Source: an uncultured Bacteroidales bacterium (lineage in GTDB: Bacteria > Bacteroidota > Bacteroidia > Bacteroidales > Paludibacteraceae). Taken from it: DNA of 64,000 nucleotides. A program made the translations under genes and the position numbers. The stretch covers positions 31,367 through 95,366 of the forward strand of contig CACXYM010000004.1 in the NCBI GenBank assembly GCA_902771935.1, in the 5' to 3' direction. The notes beneath the pieces were generated by a model. The model was not told the DNA's origin. It saw nothing but the letters and a program-made list of their open reading frames with translations, and did no database searches. This document shows positions 36,068 through 43,476 of the stretch, in pieces (the stretch's first letter is position 1; every line of letters starts with the position of its first letter).

Positions 36068-36685
36068 CTTCGTATAGCGTGCATTCAAGCCTTCGATTAC
36101 TTCGTCGGTAATATCGTAGCCGGCCACTTTGTTCATCACAACAGCATCGTTCACAATCAGGTGGAAACGTCCGTCGGCATTGTATTCACGAAGATATTGT
36201 TGTACCGAATCAGCGAGTTGTTTGTTGAGCACATTCTGTTGCTCCATGAAGTCATTGCTCAGTTTCTGACGCAGAGCCTCAAGGTCTTGCTGTTTCTTGA
36301 GCAGTTGTTGCTCTTTTGTTTGCAGACGTTTTTGCTCACTCTCTGCACGTTCGCGGCTCAGAAAAGCATTAGCCTCGACTTTGCGTTGGAAGTCCATTAC
36401 ATCGCGTTGGAAAGACTCGTACTCTTTCTGGAAAGCGCGAGCTTGGTTGTCTAACTTAACGGTTGAATTCTCGTAACTGGTCATCAGTTGCTCAGTCGAT
36501 TCAACGGCGAGCGTGTAGTGTTTCAGAATCGAATCCGTATTGACGATAGCTATCGGCAACACCTCATCCACTTGCACCAATTCAGGCGCTTTCTTACCGC
36601 CAAATTGGAAAACAAAAACAAGTACAAACAAGGCAACTACACACGCTGCCAAAACGGAACTGACAATAATTTGAATTTTGTTCAT
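36065..36685 (-). CDS. OmpH/Skp-like periplasmic chaperone, membrane-anchored
   Basis: The 206-residue protein has an N-terminal membrane anchor (about 8-28), a conserved IAIVNTDSILKHY start to the OmpH domain, and a long coiled coil (about 60-170, rich in Gln, Glu and Lys). This is the Skp/OmpH plan of prefoldin-like chaperones that carry outer-membrane proteins through the periplasm. It precedes an outer-membrane barrel gene, which fits the role. Confidence 0.85.
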   Translation of the reverse strand: MNKIQIIVSSVLAACVVALFVLVFVFQFGGKKAPELVQVDEVLPIAIVNTDSILKHYTLAVESTEQLMTSYENSTVKLDNQARAFQKEYESFQRDVMDFQRKVEANAFLSRERAESEQKRLQTKEQQLLKKQQDLEALRQKLSNDFMEQQNVLNKQLADSVQQYLREYNADGRFHLIVNDAVVMNKVAGYDITDEVIEGLNARYTK

Positions 36686-36706
36686 AATGATATTTTTATA
36701 TTTTTA

Positions 36707-36762
36707 CTTTCTGCTAAAGACTTTCCACTTTTAACTTTCGGCTTTCCGCTTTCTTCGCTTCG
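36707..36762. repeat. 7-nt periodic array across the end of the small membrane protein gene
   Basis: The units are ctttctg, ctaaaga, ctttcca, cttttaa, ctttcgg, ctttccg, ctttctt, cgcttcg. The array encodes the last residues (AKKAESRKLKVESL) of the leftward gene. Confidence 0.88.
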
Positions 36763-36932
36763 CGATCTTGACTTACCGCACAATGGATTCCTTTTTCGCG
36801 CATTCGCTTATTCTCGCTGATATGCTGACTTCGGAACTGCTTATCCTTCCTAAACATCACACCGACCGACAGCAGCAAAACCGCTATCAACACGGCTCCC
36901 ACAGCCACTAATATTGCATACCAAATATCCAT
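36714..36932 (-). CDS. small conserved Bacteroidetes membrane protein
   Basis: The 72-residue protein has one membrane helix (about 5-26), then FRKDKQFRSQHISENKRMREKGIHCAVSQDREAKK. This resembles a short conserved protein of unknown role in many Bacteroidetes, with the fixed pattern around KGIxCxxSQDRE. The last dozen residues come from a 7-nt repeat array and are unlikely to be ancestral. It heads a leftward run that includes the OmpH-like, Wzi-like, RluA-like, addA and addB genes, and has its own promoter at 36950-36981. Confidence 0.7.
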   Translation of the reverse strand: MDIWYAILVAVGAVLIAVLLLSVGVMFRKDKQFRSQHISENKRMREKGIHCAVSQDREAKKAESRKLKVESL

Positions 36933-36949
36933 CTGCGCAAATTAAGCGC

Positions 36950-36981
36950 ACAAAAGTACTACTTTTTTTGCATGTATGCAA
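36950..36981 (-). promoter_or_regulatory. promoter of the small membrane protein / OmpH / addAB run
   Basis: On the minus strand TTTG (36981-36978), 20 nt and TACTTTTG (36957-36950). The -33 box is part of the dyad TTTGCATACATGCAAA. Confidence 0.78.
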
Positions 36982-36996
36982 ATATTTTGCGCATTT

Positions 36997-37437
36997 TTAT
37001 GCATTTTTGAGTCCGTTGAGGATGATAGCGCGAATAAAATTGTCCAAACGCAAGTAACGTTTTGGTAGATTTGTAGCGGGATTTTTGGGTGCTTGCGAAT
37101 CCGGTTGCCCGTCGATTTGTGCTTTAAATCGTGCTTTGTAATCGTTATATTCAGCGATTTGTTCGGGTGTTGGGTTGTTTGCAGGATTTGCTGCCTTGAG
37201 GATAGCGTACACTCTGTTGCATGCTTCGCGGAAGCGATTGATTTTGTCGAGCTCTCCACCTTTCGGCGGATTTTTCTTCCAATCACGAGGATTTGCCACT
37301 TTGTAGACTTCCTTTTTTCCGACTCCAATGACTTTGCCATTTTCGTCGCGATAATACTTACGGCGGTAAATTTCGCCGTGTTTTTCGACCGCGCCATGCA
37401 CTTCGTTGACGGGGTCATGATAAACTACTCCAGCCAT
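36997..37437 (-). CDS. hypothetical protein
   Basis: The 146-residue basic protein has no signal peptide or membrane segment. It begins MAGVVYHDPVNEVHGAVEKH, has a Lys/Tyr-rich beta region (IYRRKYYRDENGKVIGVGKKEVYKV) and ends in helices with a Pro/Asn-rich linker. A promoter at 37652-37683 and a 215-nt leader made largely of the 11-bp array precede it. I do not recognise the family. Codon use looks coding, and the frame is free of overlaps with other genes. Confidence 0.6.
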   Translation of the reverse strand: MAGVVYHDPVNEVHGAVEKHGEIYRRKYYRDENGKVIGVGKKEVYKVANPRDWKKNPPKGGELDKINRFREACNRVYAILKAANPANNPTPEQIAEYNDYKARFKAQIDGQPDSQAPKNPATNLPKRYLRLDNFIRAIILNGLKNA

Positions 37438-37464
37438 AATTGAAATATATTTAAGTTATACTAG

Positions 37465-37479
37465 GATTCCGATGGAATC
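37465..37479. other. small perfect hairpin in the leader of the 146-residue gene
   Basis: GATTCC (37465-37470), loop GAT and GGAATC (37474-37479) lie between the 11-bp array and the start codon at 37437. Confidence 0.5.
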
Positions 37480-37489
37480 AGGCTTCTAA

Positions 37490-37632
37490 CATACTAAGGT
37501 CATGGTAATAACTTAGTAATATCATAGTAATGTCATACTAATCACATAGTAATCACATACTAATTTCATAGTAGTATCACTATAGTGATATAGTTACGTG
37601 ATAGTTATGACATAGTTGTTTCATAGTAATGA
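37490..37632. repeat. 11-bp periodic array, 13 units
   Basis: The register is exact for 143 nt: catactaaggt, catggtaataa, cttagtaatat, catagtaatgt, catactaatca, catagtaatca, catactaattt, catagtagtat, cactatagtga, tatagttacgt, gatagttatga, catagttgttt, catagtaatga. The array lies between the promoter at 37652-37683 and the start codon at 37437, so it is transcribed leader. Confidence 0.93.
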
Positions 37633-37651
37633 CATAAATTTATTTAGGGTG

Positions 37652-37683
37652 CAAAAGTAGTACAAATTTTTGAATTGTGCAAA
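37652..37683 (-). promoter_or_regulatory. promoter of the 146-residue gene and 11-bp array leader
   Basis: On the minus strand TTTG (37683-37680), 20 nt and TACTTTTG (37659-37652). Confidence 0.75.
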
Positions 37684-37726
37684 TTTTGAGGAAGAAAAAA
37701 TGAAGGAAAAGTGAAGGAAAATATAA

Positions 37727-37761
37727 AAAAAGTGCAGAATTGTGATTTTTCTGCACTTTTT
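37727..37761. terminator. bidirectional terminator after the second BspA-like gene
   Basis: AAAAAGTGCAG (37727-37737) pairs perfectly with CTGCACTTTTT (37751-37761). On the minus strand it lies about 65 nt past the BspA-like stop and ends in a long U-run. Confidence 0.75.
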
Positions 37762-37825
37762 CGCTTAATGTTATGACCTTATAACGAGATAACGTGATAA
37801 TGCTCTTGTTAACCTAAAGGAACAA

Positions 37826-39988
37826 TCACTTTACTTCTTGTCCTTGGACGGTGTAGGTCTTTCCGTCATGTTGGATGAAGAGTTGCCCGTTGCGGAAGAA
37901 CTTGGTTGTTCCGACAGACTGAGTTGATGGATTGACGTTGTCGATTACTGTTGTTCCACCGCCCGGTGTTACAGGTTCGCCACCAGGAACGACTTCGCCC
38001 TCGTAGCCGGTGGTAGCAAACTCACCCTGATAGTAAACGAGTTCTTCATTATTTTCATCAGCAACAGACAAGTTATACGCATACTTGCTGGCGCTACTCA
38101 GACCGGTAACGGTAAAGGACATTCCTGCCACGGATACCGTTGCAGCCAGAGCATGTGACGAACCATCACGCGAAGGAGCAAACGATATTCCAATAAGTTG
38201 ACCTGCGCCGTTGAAGATAAGTGTGCAGAAGACAACACCATCTTTGGTAATTTGCAAGGTATATGTAGCTGCATTGTTGTTTGTCGGCCACGTAACTATA
38301 GCGGAGTTTTCGTTGGGTATAATAGTGACGTTTTGGTCAGTGGTTGTTTCTGAAGCACCGATGGCATAGGTGTAGTAGAAATCGCGCCAAACAGAGGCAT
38401 TCTTATACATATCTATCGAACTTGGCAGAACGTATAGTTTGCAGTCAAACTTATCCACTCCATCAAAAGCCGTGCTATAAGCATTGGATGGCGTCGAGCG
38501 GTAGTTGAAGATGGTTTCGAGGTTCACGCAGTTATAGAATGCTCTGTCGTAGATGGTTTTCACTGACTCACCGATAGACACTTTCTTCAGCGTGCCGATG
38601 CCAGCAAATGCGTTTTCACCGATGGCGGTAACAGAGTTGCCGATAACCAGTTCTTCCATTTCGTTCGGTGCTTCTACGCCAAATCGCATGTTGTCCGTAA
38701 ACTCGCCGGCATTGCCTATAGTTAATACTTTTGTACTATGGTCGTATGACCATGTGAGTGCAAAGTCTTTTCCGCACGTTCCTACGCGGTCTACCGCAAA
38801 TTCAGCGGTAAAAGTGGTATCTTGTGTCAATACTATTGTGCGGGGATTGTCGGTATTGCCATCAGACCATTGAGTGAAATTGTAGCCATAATTTGGAATA
38901 GCTGTAATAACATCTTCACATGCATTTTGGGGAATTTGAACACTGCCCGCTTCTCTTATATTTACATTGCAGGTAATACTATATTTCAACGGAGCATATT
39001 TAACTCTACTATCATTGTTAAATAACTGCTTTACTCTTTCTAAATCTCCACATGTAGCATAAATGGAGGTCAAACCGCGGCAATCACGGAAAGCATTTTC
39101 TCCAATGCTTGTGACGCTATTAGGAATCGTCACAGAGGTCAATTGATAGCAGCCATAGAAAGCATATTCTCCAATGCTTGTGACACTATTTCCAAGAGTC
39201 ACAGAGGTCAAGCCGCTGCAACTATAGAAAGCACTACCTCCAATGCTTGTGACGCTATTAGGAATGGTTATAGAAGTCAAACCGCTGCAACCAGAGAAAG
39301 CACTATATCCAATGCTGGTGACGCTATTAGGAATAGTTATAGAGGTTAATCCGGTGCACTTATAGAAAGCAAAACCTGCGATAGACTCTATGCCTTCAGG
39401 TATCGTGTATGCTCCGGAATAAGTGGTTGGCATATATGCAAACACATGCGCATTATAAACAGGAGAGGTCAAACTTCTGCAACCCCAGAAAGCACCATCT
39501 CCAATGCTTGTGACGCTATTGGGAATGGTTATAGAAGTCAAACCGGTGCAACCAGAGAAAGCAAATTCTCCAATGCTTGTGACGCTATTGCCAATCGTCA
39601 CAGAGGTCAAACCGCTGCAATAATAGAAAGCATAATCTCCAATACTTGTGACGCTATTACCAATGGTTACAGAGGTCAAACCTGTGCAATCACAGAAAGC
39701 ATTATTTCCAATGCTTGTGACGCTATTGGGAATCGTTACAGAGGTCAAACTGTAGCAACGCTCAAAAGCGCCCTTTCCAATGCTTGTGACGCTGTATGTC
39801 ACAGAATTATAGGTCACAGAGGAAGGGATAACAATAGTTCCCGTATAATTCCCTCCGGGAACTACAGTTGCTGTTGTTCCATTCAACTCGTAAGCAATTC
39901 CGTTAATTGTAACTGACGCAAACGTTGGAGAGTTAAGAATTGTCATCGCCACTGTGGCAATGAACAAAGAAAGAAATTTGTGTTTCAT
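37826..39988 (-). CDS. BspA-like leucine-rich-repeat surface protein
   Basis: The 720-residue protein has a signal peptide (about 1-24), about ten LRR_5 repeats of 23 residues ([19 protein letters not shown] type), an InlB-like strand region (GYNFTQWSDGNTDNPRTI), a fibronectin-like region and a tail ending KFFRNGQLFIQHDGKTYTVQGQEVK. The tail matches that of the first BspA-like protein and resembles a type IX secretion sorting domain, which fits the PorE-like protein encoded nearby. The start lies 2 nt after the stop of the unknown gene at 39991, so this gene is the last of an operon led by the second structured leader. Confidence 0.85.
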   Translation of the reverse strand: MKHKFLSLFIATVAMTILNSPTFASVTINGIAYELNGTTATVVPGGNYTGTIVIPSSVTYNSVTYSVTSIGKGAFERCYSLTSVTIPNSVTSIGNNAFCDCTGLTSVTIGNSVTSIGDYAFYYCSGLTSVTIGNSVTSIGEFAFSGCTGLTSITIPNSVTSIGDGAFWGCRSLTSPVYNAHVFAYMPTTYSGAYTIPEGIESIAGFAFYKCTGLTSITIPNSVTSIGYSAFSGCSGLTSITIPNSVTSIGGSAFYSCSGLTSVTLGNSVTSIGEYAFYGCYQLTSVTIPNSVTSIGENAFRDCRGLTSIYATCGDLERVKQLFNNDSRVKYAPLKYSITCNVNIREAGSVQIPQNACEDVITAIPNYGYNFTQWSDGNTDNPRTIVLTQDTTFTAEFAVDRVGTCGKDFALTWSYDHSTKVLTIGNAGEFTDNMRFGVEAPNEMEELVIGNSVTAIGENAFAGIGTLKKVSIGESVKTIYDRAFYNCVNLETIFNYRSTPSNAYSTAFDGVDKFDCKLYVLPSSIDMYKNASVWRDFYYTYAIGASETTTDQNVTIIPNENSAIVTWPTNNNAATYTLQITKDGVVFCTLIFNGAGQLIGISFAPSRDGSSHALAATVSVAGMSFTVTGLSSASKYAYNLSVADENNEELVYYQGEFATTGYEGEVVPGGEPVTPGGGTTVIDNVNPSTQSVGTTKFFRNGQLFIQHDGKTYTVQGQEVK

Positions 39989-39990
39989 AA

Positions 39991-40398
39991 TTATTTTAAT
40001 TTGATGTTATTTATGCTATTAAGATTTTCCATCAATTCGCGATTAGCTTCATTTCTCGCATTATCAGCATCTCTACTCGTGTTTTTACCTAACCTTGCAT
40101 ACTCAGCATCATTGGATTCTTTTTCTTCTAGTCTTTTATATAGCAAATCCCTAAGAGTAGTATTAGATATGCTATCAATAAGTGTTTTTACTTCTTGTAT
40201 ATTGATTTCATTAGAAGGATAATTGGGCCCATAAATTTTATAAATTACCTGTTGATACGGAGGAAATGTAGCATCAATTATAGCCTTTCCGTTCATTCGT
40301 GTTAGGAAATCTTTACATTCATCCTCTAATGAAGGATCCTCTTTGATAATGCTACGCAATAAGGATTCTATTCTATTATATCTATTTATTTTACACAT
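39991..40398 (-). CDS. hypothetical protein, downstream gene of unknown pair
   Basis: ATG 40398 was chosen; a GTG at 40407 is also in frame. The 135-residue product is charged and mainly helical (CKINRYNRIESLLRSIIKEDPSL at the start, LLYKRLEEKESNDAEYARLGKN later), without signal peptide or membrane segment. The DNA is AT-rich compared with housekeeping neighbours. It follows the 228-residue gene after about 10 nt and precedes the BspA-like gene by 2 nt. I do not recognise it; an adaptor or antitoxin-like partner of its neighbour is speculation. Confidence 0.6.
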   Translation of the reverse strand: MCKINRYNRIESLLRSIIKEDPSLEDECKDFLTRMNGKAIIDATFPPYQQVIYKIYGPNYPSNEINIQEVKTLIDSISNTTLRDLLYKRLEEKESNDAEYARLGKNTSRDADNARNEANRELMENLNSINNIKLK

Positions 40399-40408
40399 AA
40401 TCGTCACT

Positions 40409-41095
40409 CTATTTTACAAATTGATATATTATTTCATCATTTTTATGATAGTTATCGTAATATTTCTTTAAGAATAGTATTGTTTGCCAAAGAATAATCA
40501 TTCGATAGTTTGGTTCTACCATTCCAGTCAGAATTCCCATTTCTATCAATGGAGAAAAGGTATCAATCATTGTCAAAAACTCTCTGGACAAATTATTTGT
40601 TCGTAACAAAAATGGGATAAACTTTTTATGTAATATCGGACACCATCCTGTCATAAGAGAAATAATGGTAGAGGCGATGACTGGGGAACCTAAAAAGTTA
40701 AACCTATCAACTAACTCTTCACACAATTCTTCGATTTTATTTACATACGCTTTGTGATTATTGCAGAGTAAATTATATATATCATGATTAGTTTCTCTCT
40801 CTGAAATATCCTTTTGAACATATCGGATTACATCTGCAAATACATTAGGTTTGGAATAAAGAAGAAATGGATTTGCTTTATAGAGTTGTTCCTTTTTTAG
40901 GAAATGCCATATCAAAGAAGACGCATACTCATAATTTGCATTGCGCTTAAATTCCGTTTGAAAATATATCGAGAGACCTATATAATCAACAGGAAGCAAT
41001 CTCTCAACATAAATTTGATTTGCAAGATATCGGCAATGAGTTTCGGCTAACTTAGAGCCATAATTTTCCATGAAATCGTAATATTCTTCCATCAT
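40409..41095 (-). CDS. hypothetical protein, first gene of unknown pair
   Basis: The 228-residue product is predicted all-helical and cytoplasmic, with many aromatic residues (YYDFMENYGSKLAETHCRYLANQIYVERLL) and a Lys/Tyr-rich tail. No catalytic motif is visible. It is AT-rich, like the FRG gene that occupies the same place in the first module. It is the first gene after the structured leader at 41190-41454. I do not recognise the family; a helical repeat protein is the most that can be said. Confidence 0.6.
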   Translation of the reverse strand: MMEEYYDFMENYGSKLAETHCRYLANQIYVERLLPVDYIGLSIYFQTEFKRNANYEYASSLIWHFLKKEQLYKANPFLLYSKPNVFADVIRYVQKDISERETNHDIYNLLCNNHKAYVNKIEELCEELVDRFNFLGSPVIASTIISLMTGWCPILHKKFIPFLLRTNNLSREFLTMIDTFSPLIEMGILTGMVEPNYRMIILWQTILFLKKYYDNYHKNDEIIYQFVK

Positions 41096-41189
41096 AATAT
41101 TAACTATTTATATTCTGCCTCCACTTTATTATTCGGCTTTCGGCATTCTCCATCTATATTAGATTTATTTTGTTCAAACATATACAAAC

Positions 41190-41454
41190 AAAAAGCGTGG
41201 GCTTTCGCTCGCTTCATTTGATTGTTTGAGGTTCTGGACAACCTTATCTATTCAAACTTACGCACGGAAAACTCACGCTGATAACGTGAGCGTGCATAAA
41301 CCGTACTTGAATAGATAATTGATTTGTTGAAAGTGTCCAGTTTTCAAACAATCAAGTTTGGCTTATTACGCTATAATTCTATGTCACCCCATTTAACGTC
41401 TAAGGTCTGACGGCTCGGGTTTAACGTCCGGAGCGGGGACGAGTGTACGTTTCT
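41190..41454 (-). ncRNA. structured leader RNA, copy 2
   Basis: About four in five positions match copy 1 by eye, and differences cluster in helices as paired changes. The helices in + coordinates are TTGATTGTTTGA/TCAAACAATCAA (41218-41229 with 41344-41355), CTGGACA/TGTCCAG (41234-41240 with 41334-41340), TTATCTATTCAA/TTGAATAGATAA (41244-41255 with 41307-41318), ACGG/CCGT (41264-41267 with 41301-41304) and CTCACG/CGTGAG (41272-41277 with 41285-41290). Copy 1 has CTTCGAC/GTCGAAG and TTAGTAATTCAA/TTGAATTACTAA in the same places. The 3' end of the RNA again has a GCG/CGC hairpin and U-run. A leftward promoter lies directly upstream. Confidence 0.72.
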
Positions 41455-41459
41455 GCCTG

Positions 41460-41491
41460 CAAAAGTACATTAAATATTTTATATATGCAAG
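41460..41491 (-). promoter_or_regulatory. promoter of structured leader copy 2 and its operon
   Basis: On the minus strand CTTG (41491-41488), 20 nt and TACTTTTG (41467-41460), in the same position relative to the leader as in copy 1. Confidence 0.72.
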
Positions 41492-41527
41492 AAAAATGAC
41501 ACTTTTTTCATGAAAAATGATAATTTA

Positions 41528-41559
41528 TTTGCACAAGTGCAAAAAATATAGTACTTTCG
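41528..41559 (+). promoter_or_regulatory. possible rightward promoter at a palindrome
   Basis: TTTG (41528-41531), 20 nt and TACTTTCG, with one mismatch to TAnnTTTG. The -33 box is in the dyad TTTGCACAAGTGCAAA. The -7-like box lies in the left arm of the inverted repeat at 41551-41610. Confidence 0.45.
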
Positions 41560-41610
41560 GCACGCCCCTTCCCTAAACAAGTTTAGGGTGGGTATCCACT
41601 CCGAAAGTAC
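41551..41610. other. nested inverted repeat (possible small RNA)
   Basis: GTACTTTCGG (41551-41560) pairs with CCGAAAGTAC (41601-41610). Inside it CCCTAAAC (41571-41578) pairs with GTTTAGGG (41581-41588). The 41492-41770 stretch around it has no convincing gene and no counterpart in the first module. Confidence 0.6.
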
Positions 41611-41771
41611 AGTCGCGTCCAGCGGAACGTACGCAAAGATGGATATTTTTCGCAAAACCCAGAGGCTTTCGTATTCAATGTGCCTACAGGTCATTTTATG
41701 CAAGCATAAATGCCCCATATGCCCATTAAATACATAAAATTTCATTTTATTTGACGAAAAACATCCAAAAA

Positions 41772-41803
41772 TTTGCGTATGTGCAGTTTTTGTTGTACCT
41801 TTG
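41772..41803 (+). promoter_or_regulatory. promoter of bactofilin
   Basis: TTTG (41772-41775), 20 nt and TACCTTTG (41796-41803). The surrounding 65 bp closely match the promoter at 7899-7930. Confidence 0.78.
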
Positions 41804-41864
41804 CGCGCTAAATGTGTGTTTAGCAGTAAAAGTGATTGTTTAATTTAAGGAAAAGTATAAGAAA

Positions 41865-42227
41865 ATGGCAACACAACAGCAACAACCCGGTGCATTATAT
41901 AATGCTCTGACAGCCGGCAGTAAGATTATCGGAACCGTAGTCGCAGACTCCGATTTCCGCGTAGATGGAACAGTAGAAGGCGATATTCAATCCACAGGAA
42001 AAGTAGTTATTGGTGAACAAGGCAAAATCAAAGGTACTATCGTATGCCAGAATGCCGAAATCATGGGAAAGCTGGAAGGTAAAATCGAAACGAAGCACAC
42101 TCTTGCACTTCGTGCAACAGGAAATATCAAAGGCGATGTGAAGACACAGACTCTTATCGTTGAGCCGAATGCAATCTTCAACGGATCTTGCTCAATGGGC
42201 AAAGAAGAAGCTACTGCTAAAAAATAA
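41865..42227 (+). CDS. bactofilin (polymer-forming cytoskeletal protein)
   Basis: The 120-residue protein has the bactofilin core of short beta-helix turns (IIGTVVADSDFRVDGTVEGD, then GKVVIGEQGKIKGTIVCQ and GKIETKHTLALRATGNIKGD) flanked by short unstructured ends. Bactofilins polymerise without nucleotide into membrane-associated filaments that organise cell shape or localise envelope enzymes. It is followed 4 nt later by DUF1015. Confidence 0.9.
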   Translation: MATQQQQPGALYNALTAGSKIIGTVVADSDFRVDGTVEGDIQSTGKVVIGEQGKIKGTIVCQNAEIMGKLEGKIETKHTLALRATGNIKGDVKTQTLIVEPNAIFNGSCSMGKEEATAKK

Positions 42228-42231
42228 AACT

Positions 42232-43476
42232 ATGAGAGTTAAACCATTTAAGGGGATTCGTCCTCCGAAGGCTATTGCCAAACAGGTAAGCAGCCGTCCT
42301 TATGATGTATTGAACTCGGAAGAAGCTGCTCGCGAGGCAGAAGGTAATCCGATGTCGTTATACCATATCATTAAACCGGAGATTAACTTCACTCCTATTG
42401 CCGACGAACACGACGAGCGCGTATATGCAAAAGCGGTGGAAGAGTTTAAGAAGTTCCGCGAGAACGGCTGGCTCGTGCAAGACGAGAAAGAAAAATATTA
42501 TGTCTATGCGCAAACGATGAATGGCCGTACGCAATACGGATTGGTCGTTGCTGCTTGGGTGGAAGATTACATGGAAGGCCGCATCAAAAAGCACGAGTTG
42601 ACCCGCAAAGACAAAGAGGAAGACCGCATGAAACATGTGCGCGTGAACAACGCCAATATCGAGCCGGTATTCTTTGCGTATCCACATCGCGACGACTTGG
42701 ACGCTCTGGTAGCGAAAGTGTGCGCAGGCGAACCCGAATATGCTTTTGTCAGCGATTTGGACGGCTTTGGACATACATTCTGGGTGATTGACGACGATGC
42801 GTTAATAGCAAAGATTACAGAGATTTTTGCACAGATACCCGCTATGTATATCGCAGACGGACACCATCGTTCGGCAGCTGCTGCGTTAGTGGGCAATGAG
42901 AAGAAGTTACAAAATCCGAATCACACAGGTAACGAGGAATACAACTATTTCCTTGCCGTTTGTTTCCCGGACAACCAACTCAATATCATTGACTATAACC
43001 GCGTTGTGCGAGATTTGAATGGGCTGAGTGAAGAAGAGTTCCTTAAAGCACTTGAGGAAGATTTTGTTGTTGAGATACAAGGCGCAGAAATATACAAGCC
43101 GAATAAACTGCATAACTTCAGCCTTTATCTTGGCGGCAAGTGGTATTCGTTAACCGCCAAAGCAGGTCGCTATGACGATGCAGATCCAATCGGTGTATTG
43201 GATGTGACTATTTCGTCCAACCTCATTCTGGACAAGATTTTAGGCATCAAGGACTTGCGTACCGACAAGCGCATCGACTTCGTCGGCGGTATTCGCGGTT
43301 TGGGTGAACTCAAGCGTCGCGTGGATAGCGGAGAAATGAAGATGGCGCTTGCACTCTACCCTGTTACCATGCAGCAAATCATCGACATCGCTGACAGCGG
43401 TAACATCATGCCGCCGAAAACGACTTGGTTTGAGCCGAAACTGCGCTCAGGATTGATTATTCACGAATTAGTGTAG
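42232..43476 (+). CDS. DUF1015 family protein
   Basis: ATG 42232 (MRVKPFKGIRPPKAIAKQV) is the family-type start. The 414-residue cytoplasmic protein shows the DUF1015 blocks SRPYDVLNSEEA, YVYAQTMNGRTQYGLVVAA and AMYIADGHHRSAAAA. The family is widespread in Bacteroidetes and Clostridia, often near amino-acid or phosphonate genes, and its role is unknown. The IADGHHR block resembles a ParB/sulfiredoxin-like nucleotide-binding element, so a kinase-like activity is possible but unproven. Confidence 0.85.
   Translation: MRVKPFKGIRPPKAIAKQVSSRPYDVLNSEEAAREAEGNPMSLYHIIKPEINFTPIADEHDERVYAKAVEEFKKFRENGWLVQDEKEKYYVYAQTMNGRTQYGLVVAAWVEDYMEGRIKKHELTRKDKEEDRMKHVRVNNANIEPVFFAYPHRDDLDALVAKVCAGEPEYAFVSDLDGFGHTFWVIDDDALIAKITEIFAQIPAMYIADGHHRSAAAALVGNEKKLQNPNHTGNEEYNYFLAVCFPDNQLNIIDYNRVVRDLNGLSEEEFLKALEEDFVVEIQGAEIYKPNKLHNFSLYLGGKWYSLTAKAGRYDDADPIGVLDVTISSNLILDKILGIKDLRTDKRIDFVGGIRGLGELKRRVDSGEMKMALALYPVTMQQIIDIADSGNIMPPKTTWFEPKLRSGLIIHELV

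Noticed and set aside
37490-37632. CRISPR-like array
   Set aside because: An 11-nt period is far too short for repeat plus spacer and there are no cas genes.
41551-41610. Invertible promoter flanked by inverted repeats
   Set aside because: The promoter-like boxes lie in or outside the repeat arm, not between the repeats, and no recombinase gene is nearby.
41479-41745. 88-residue leftward ORF
   Set aside because: It runs across a promoter and the palindrome at 41551-41610, has no protein-like composition and no counterpart in the first module.
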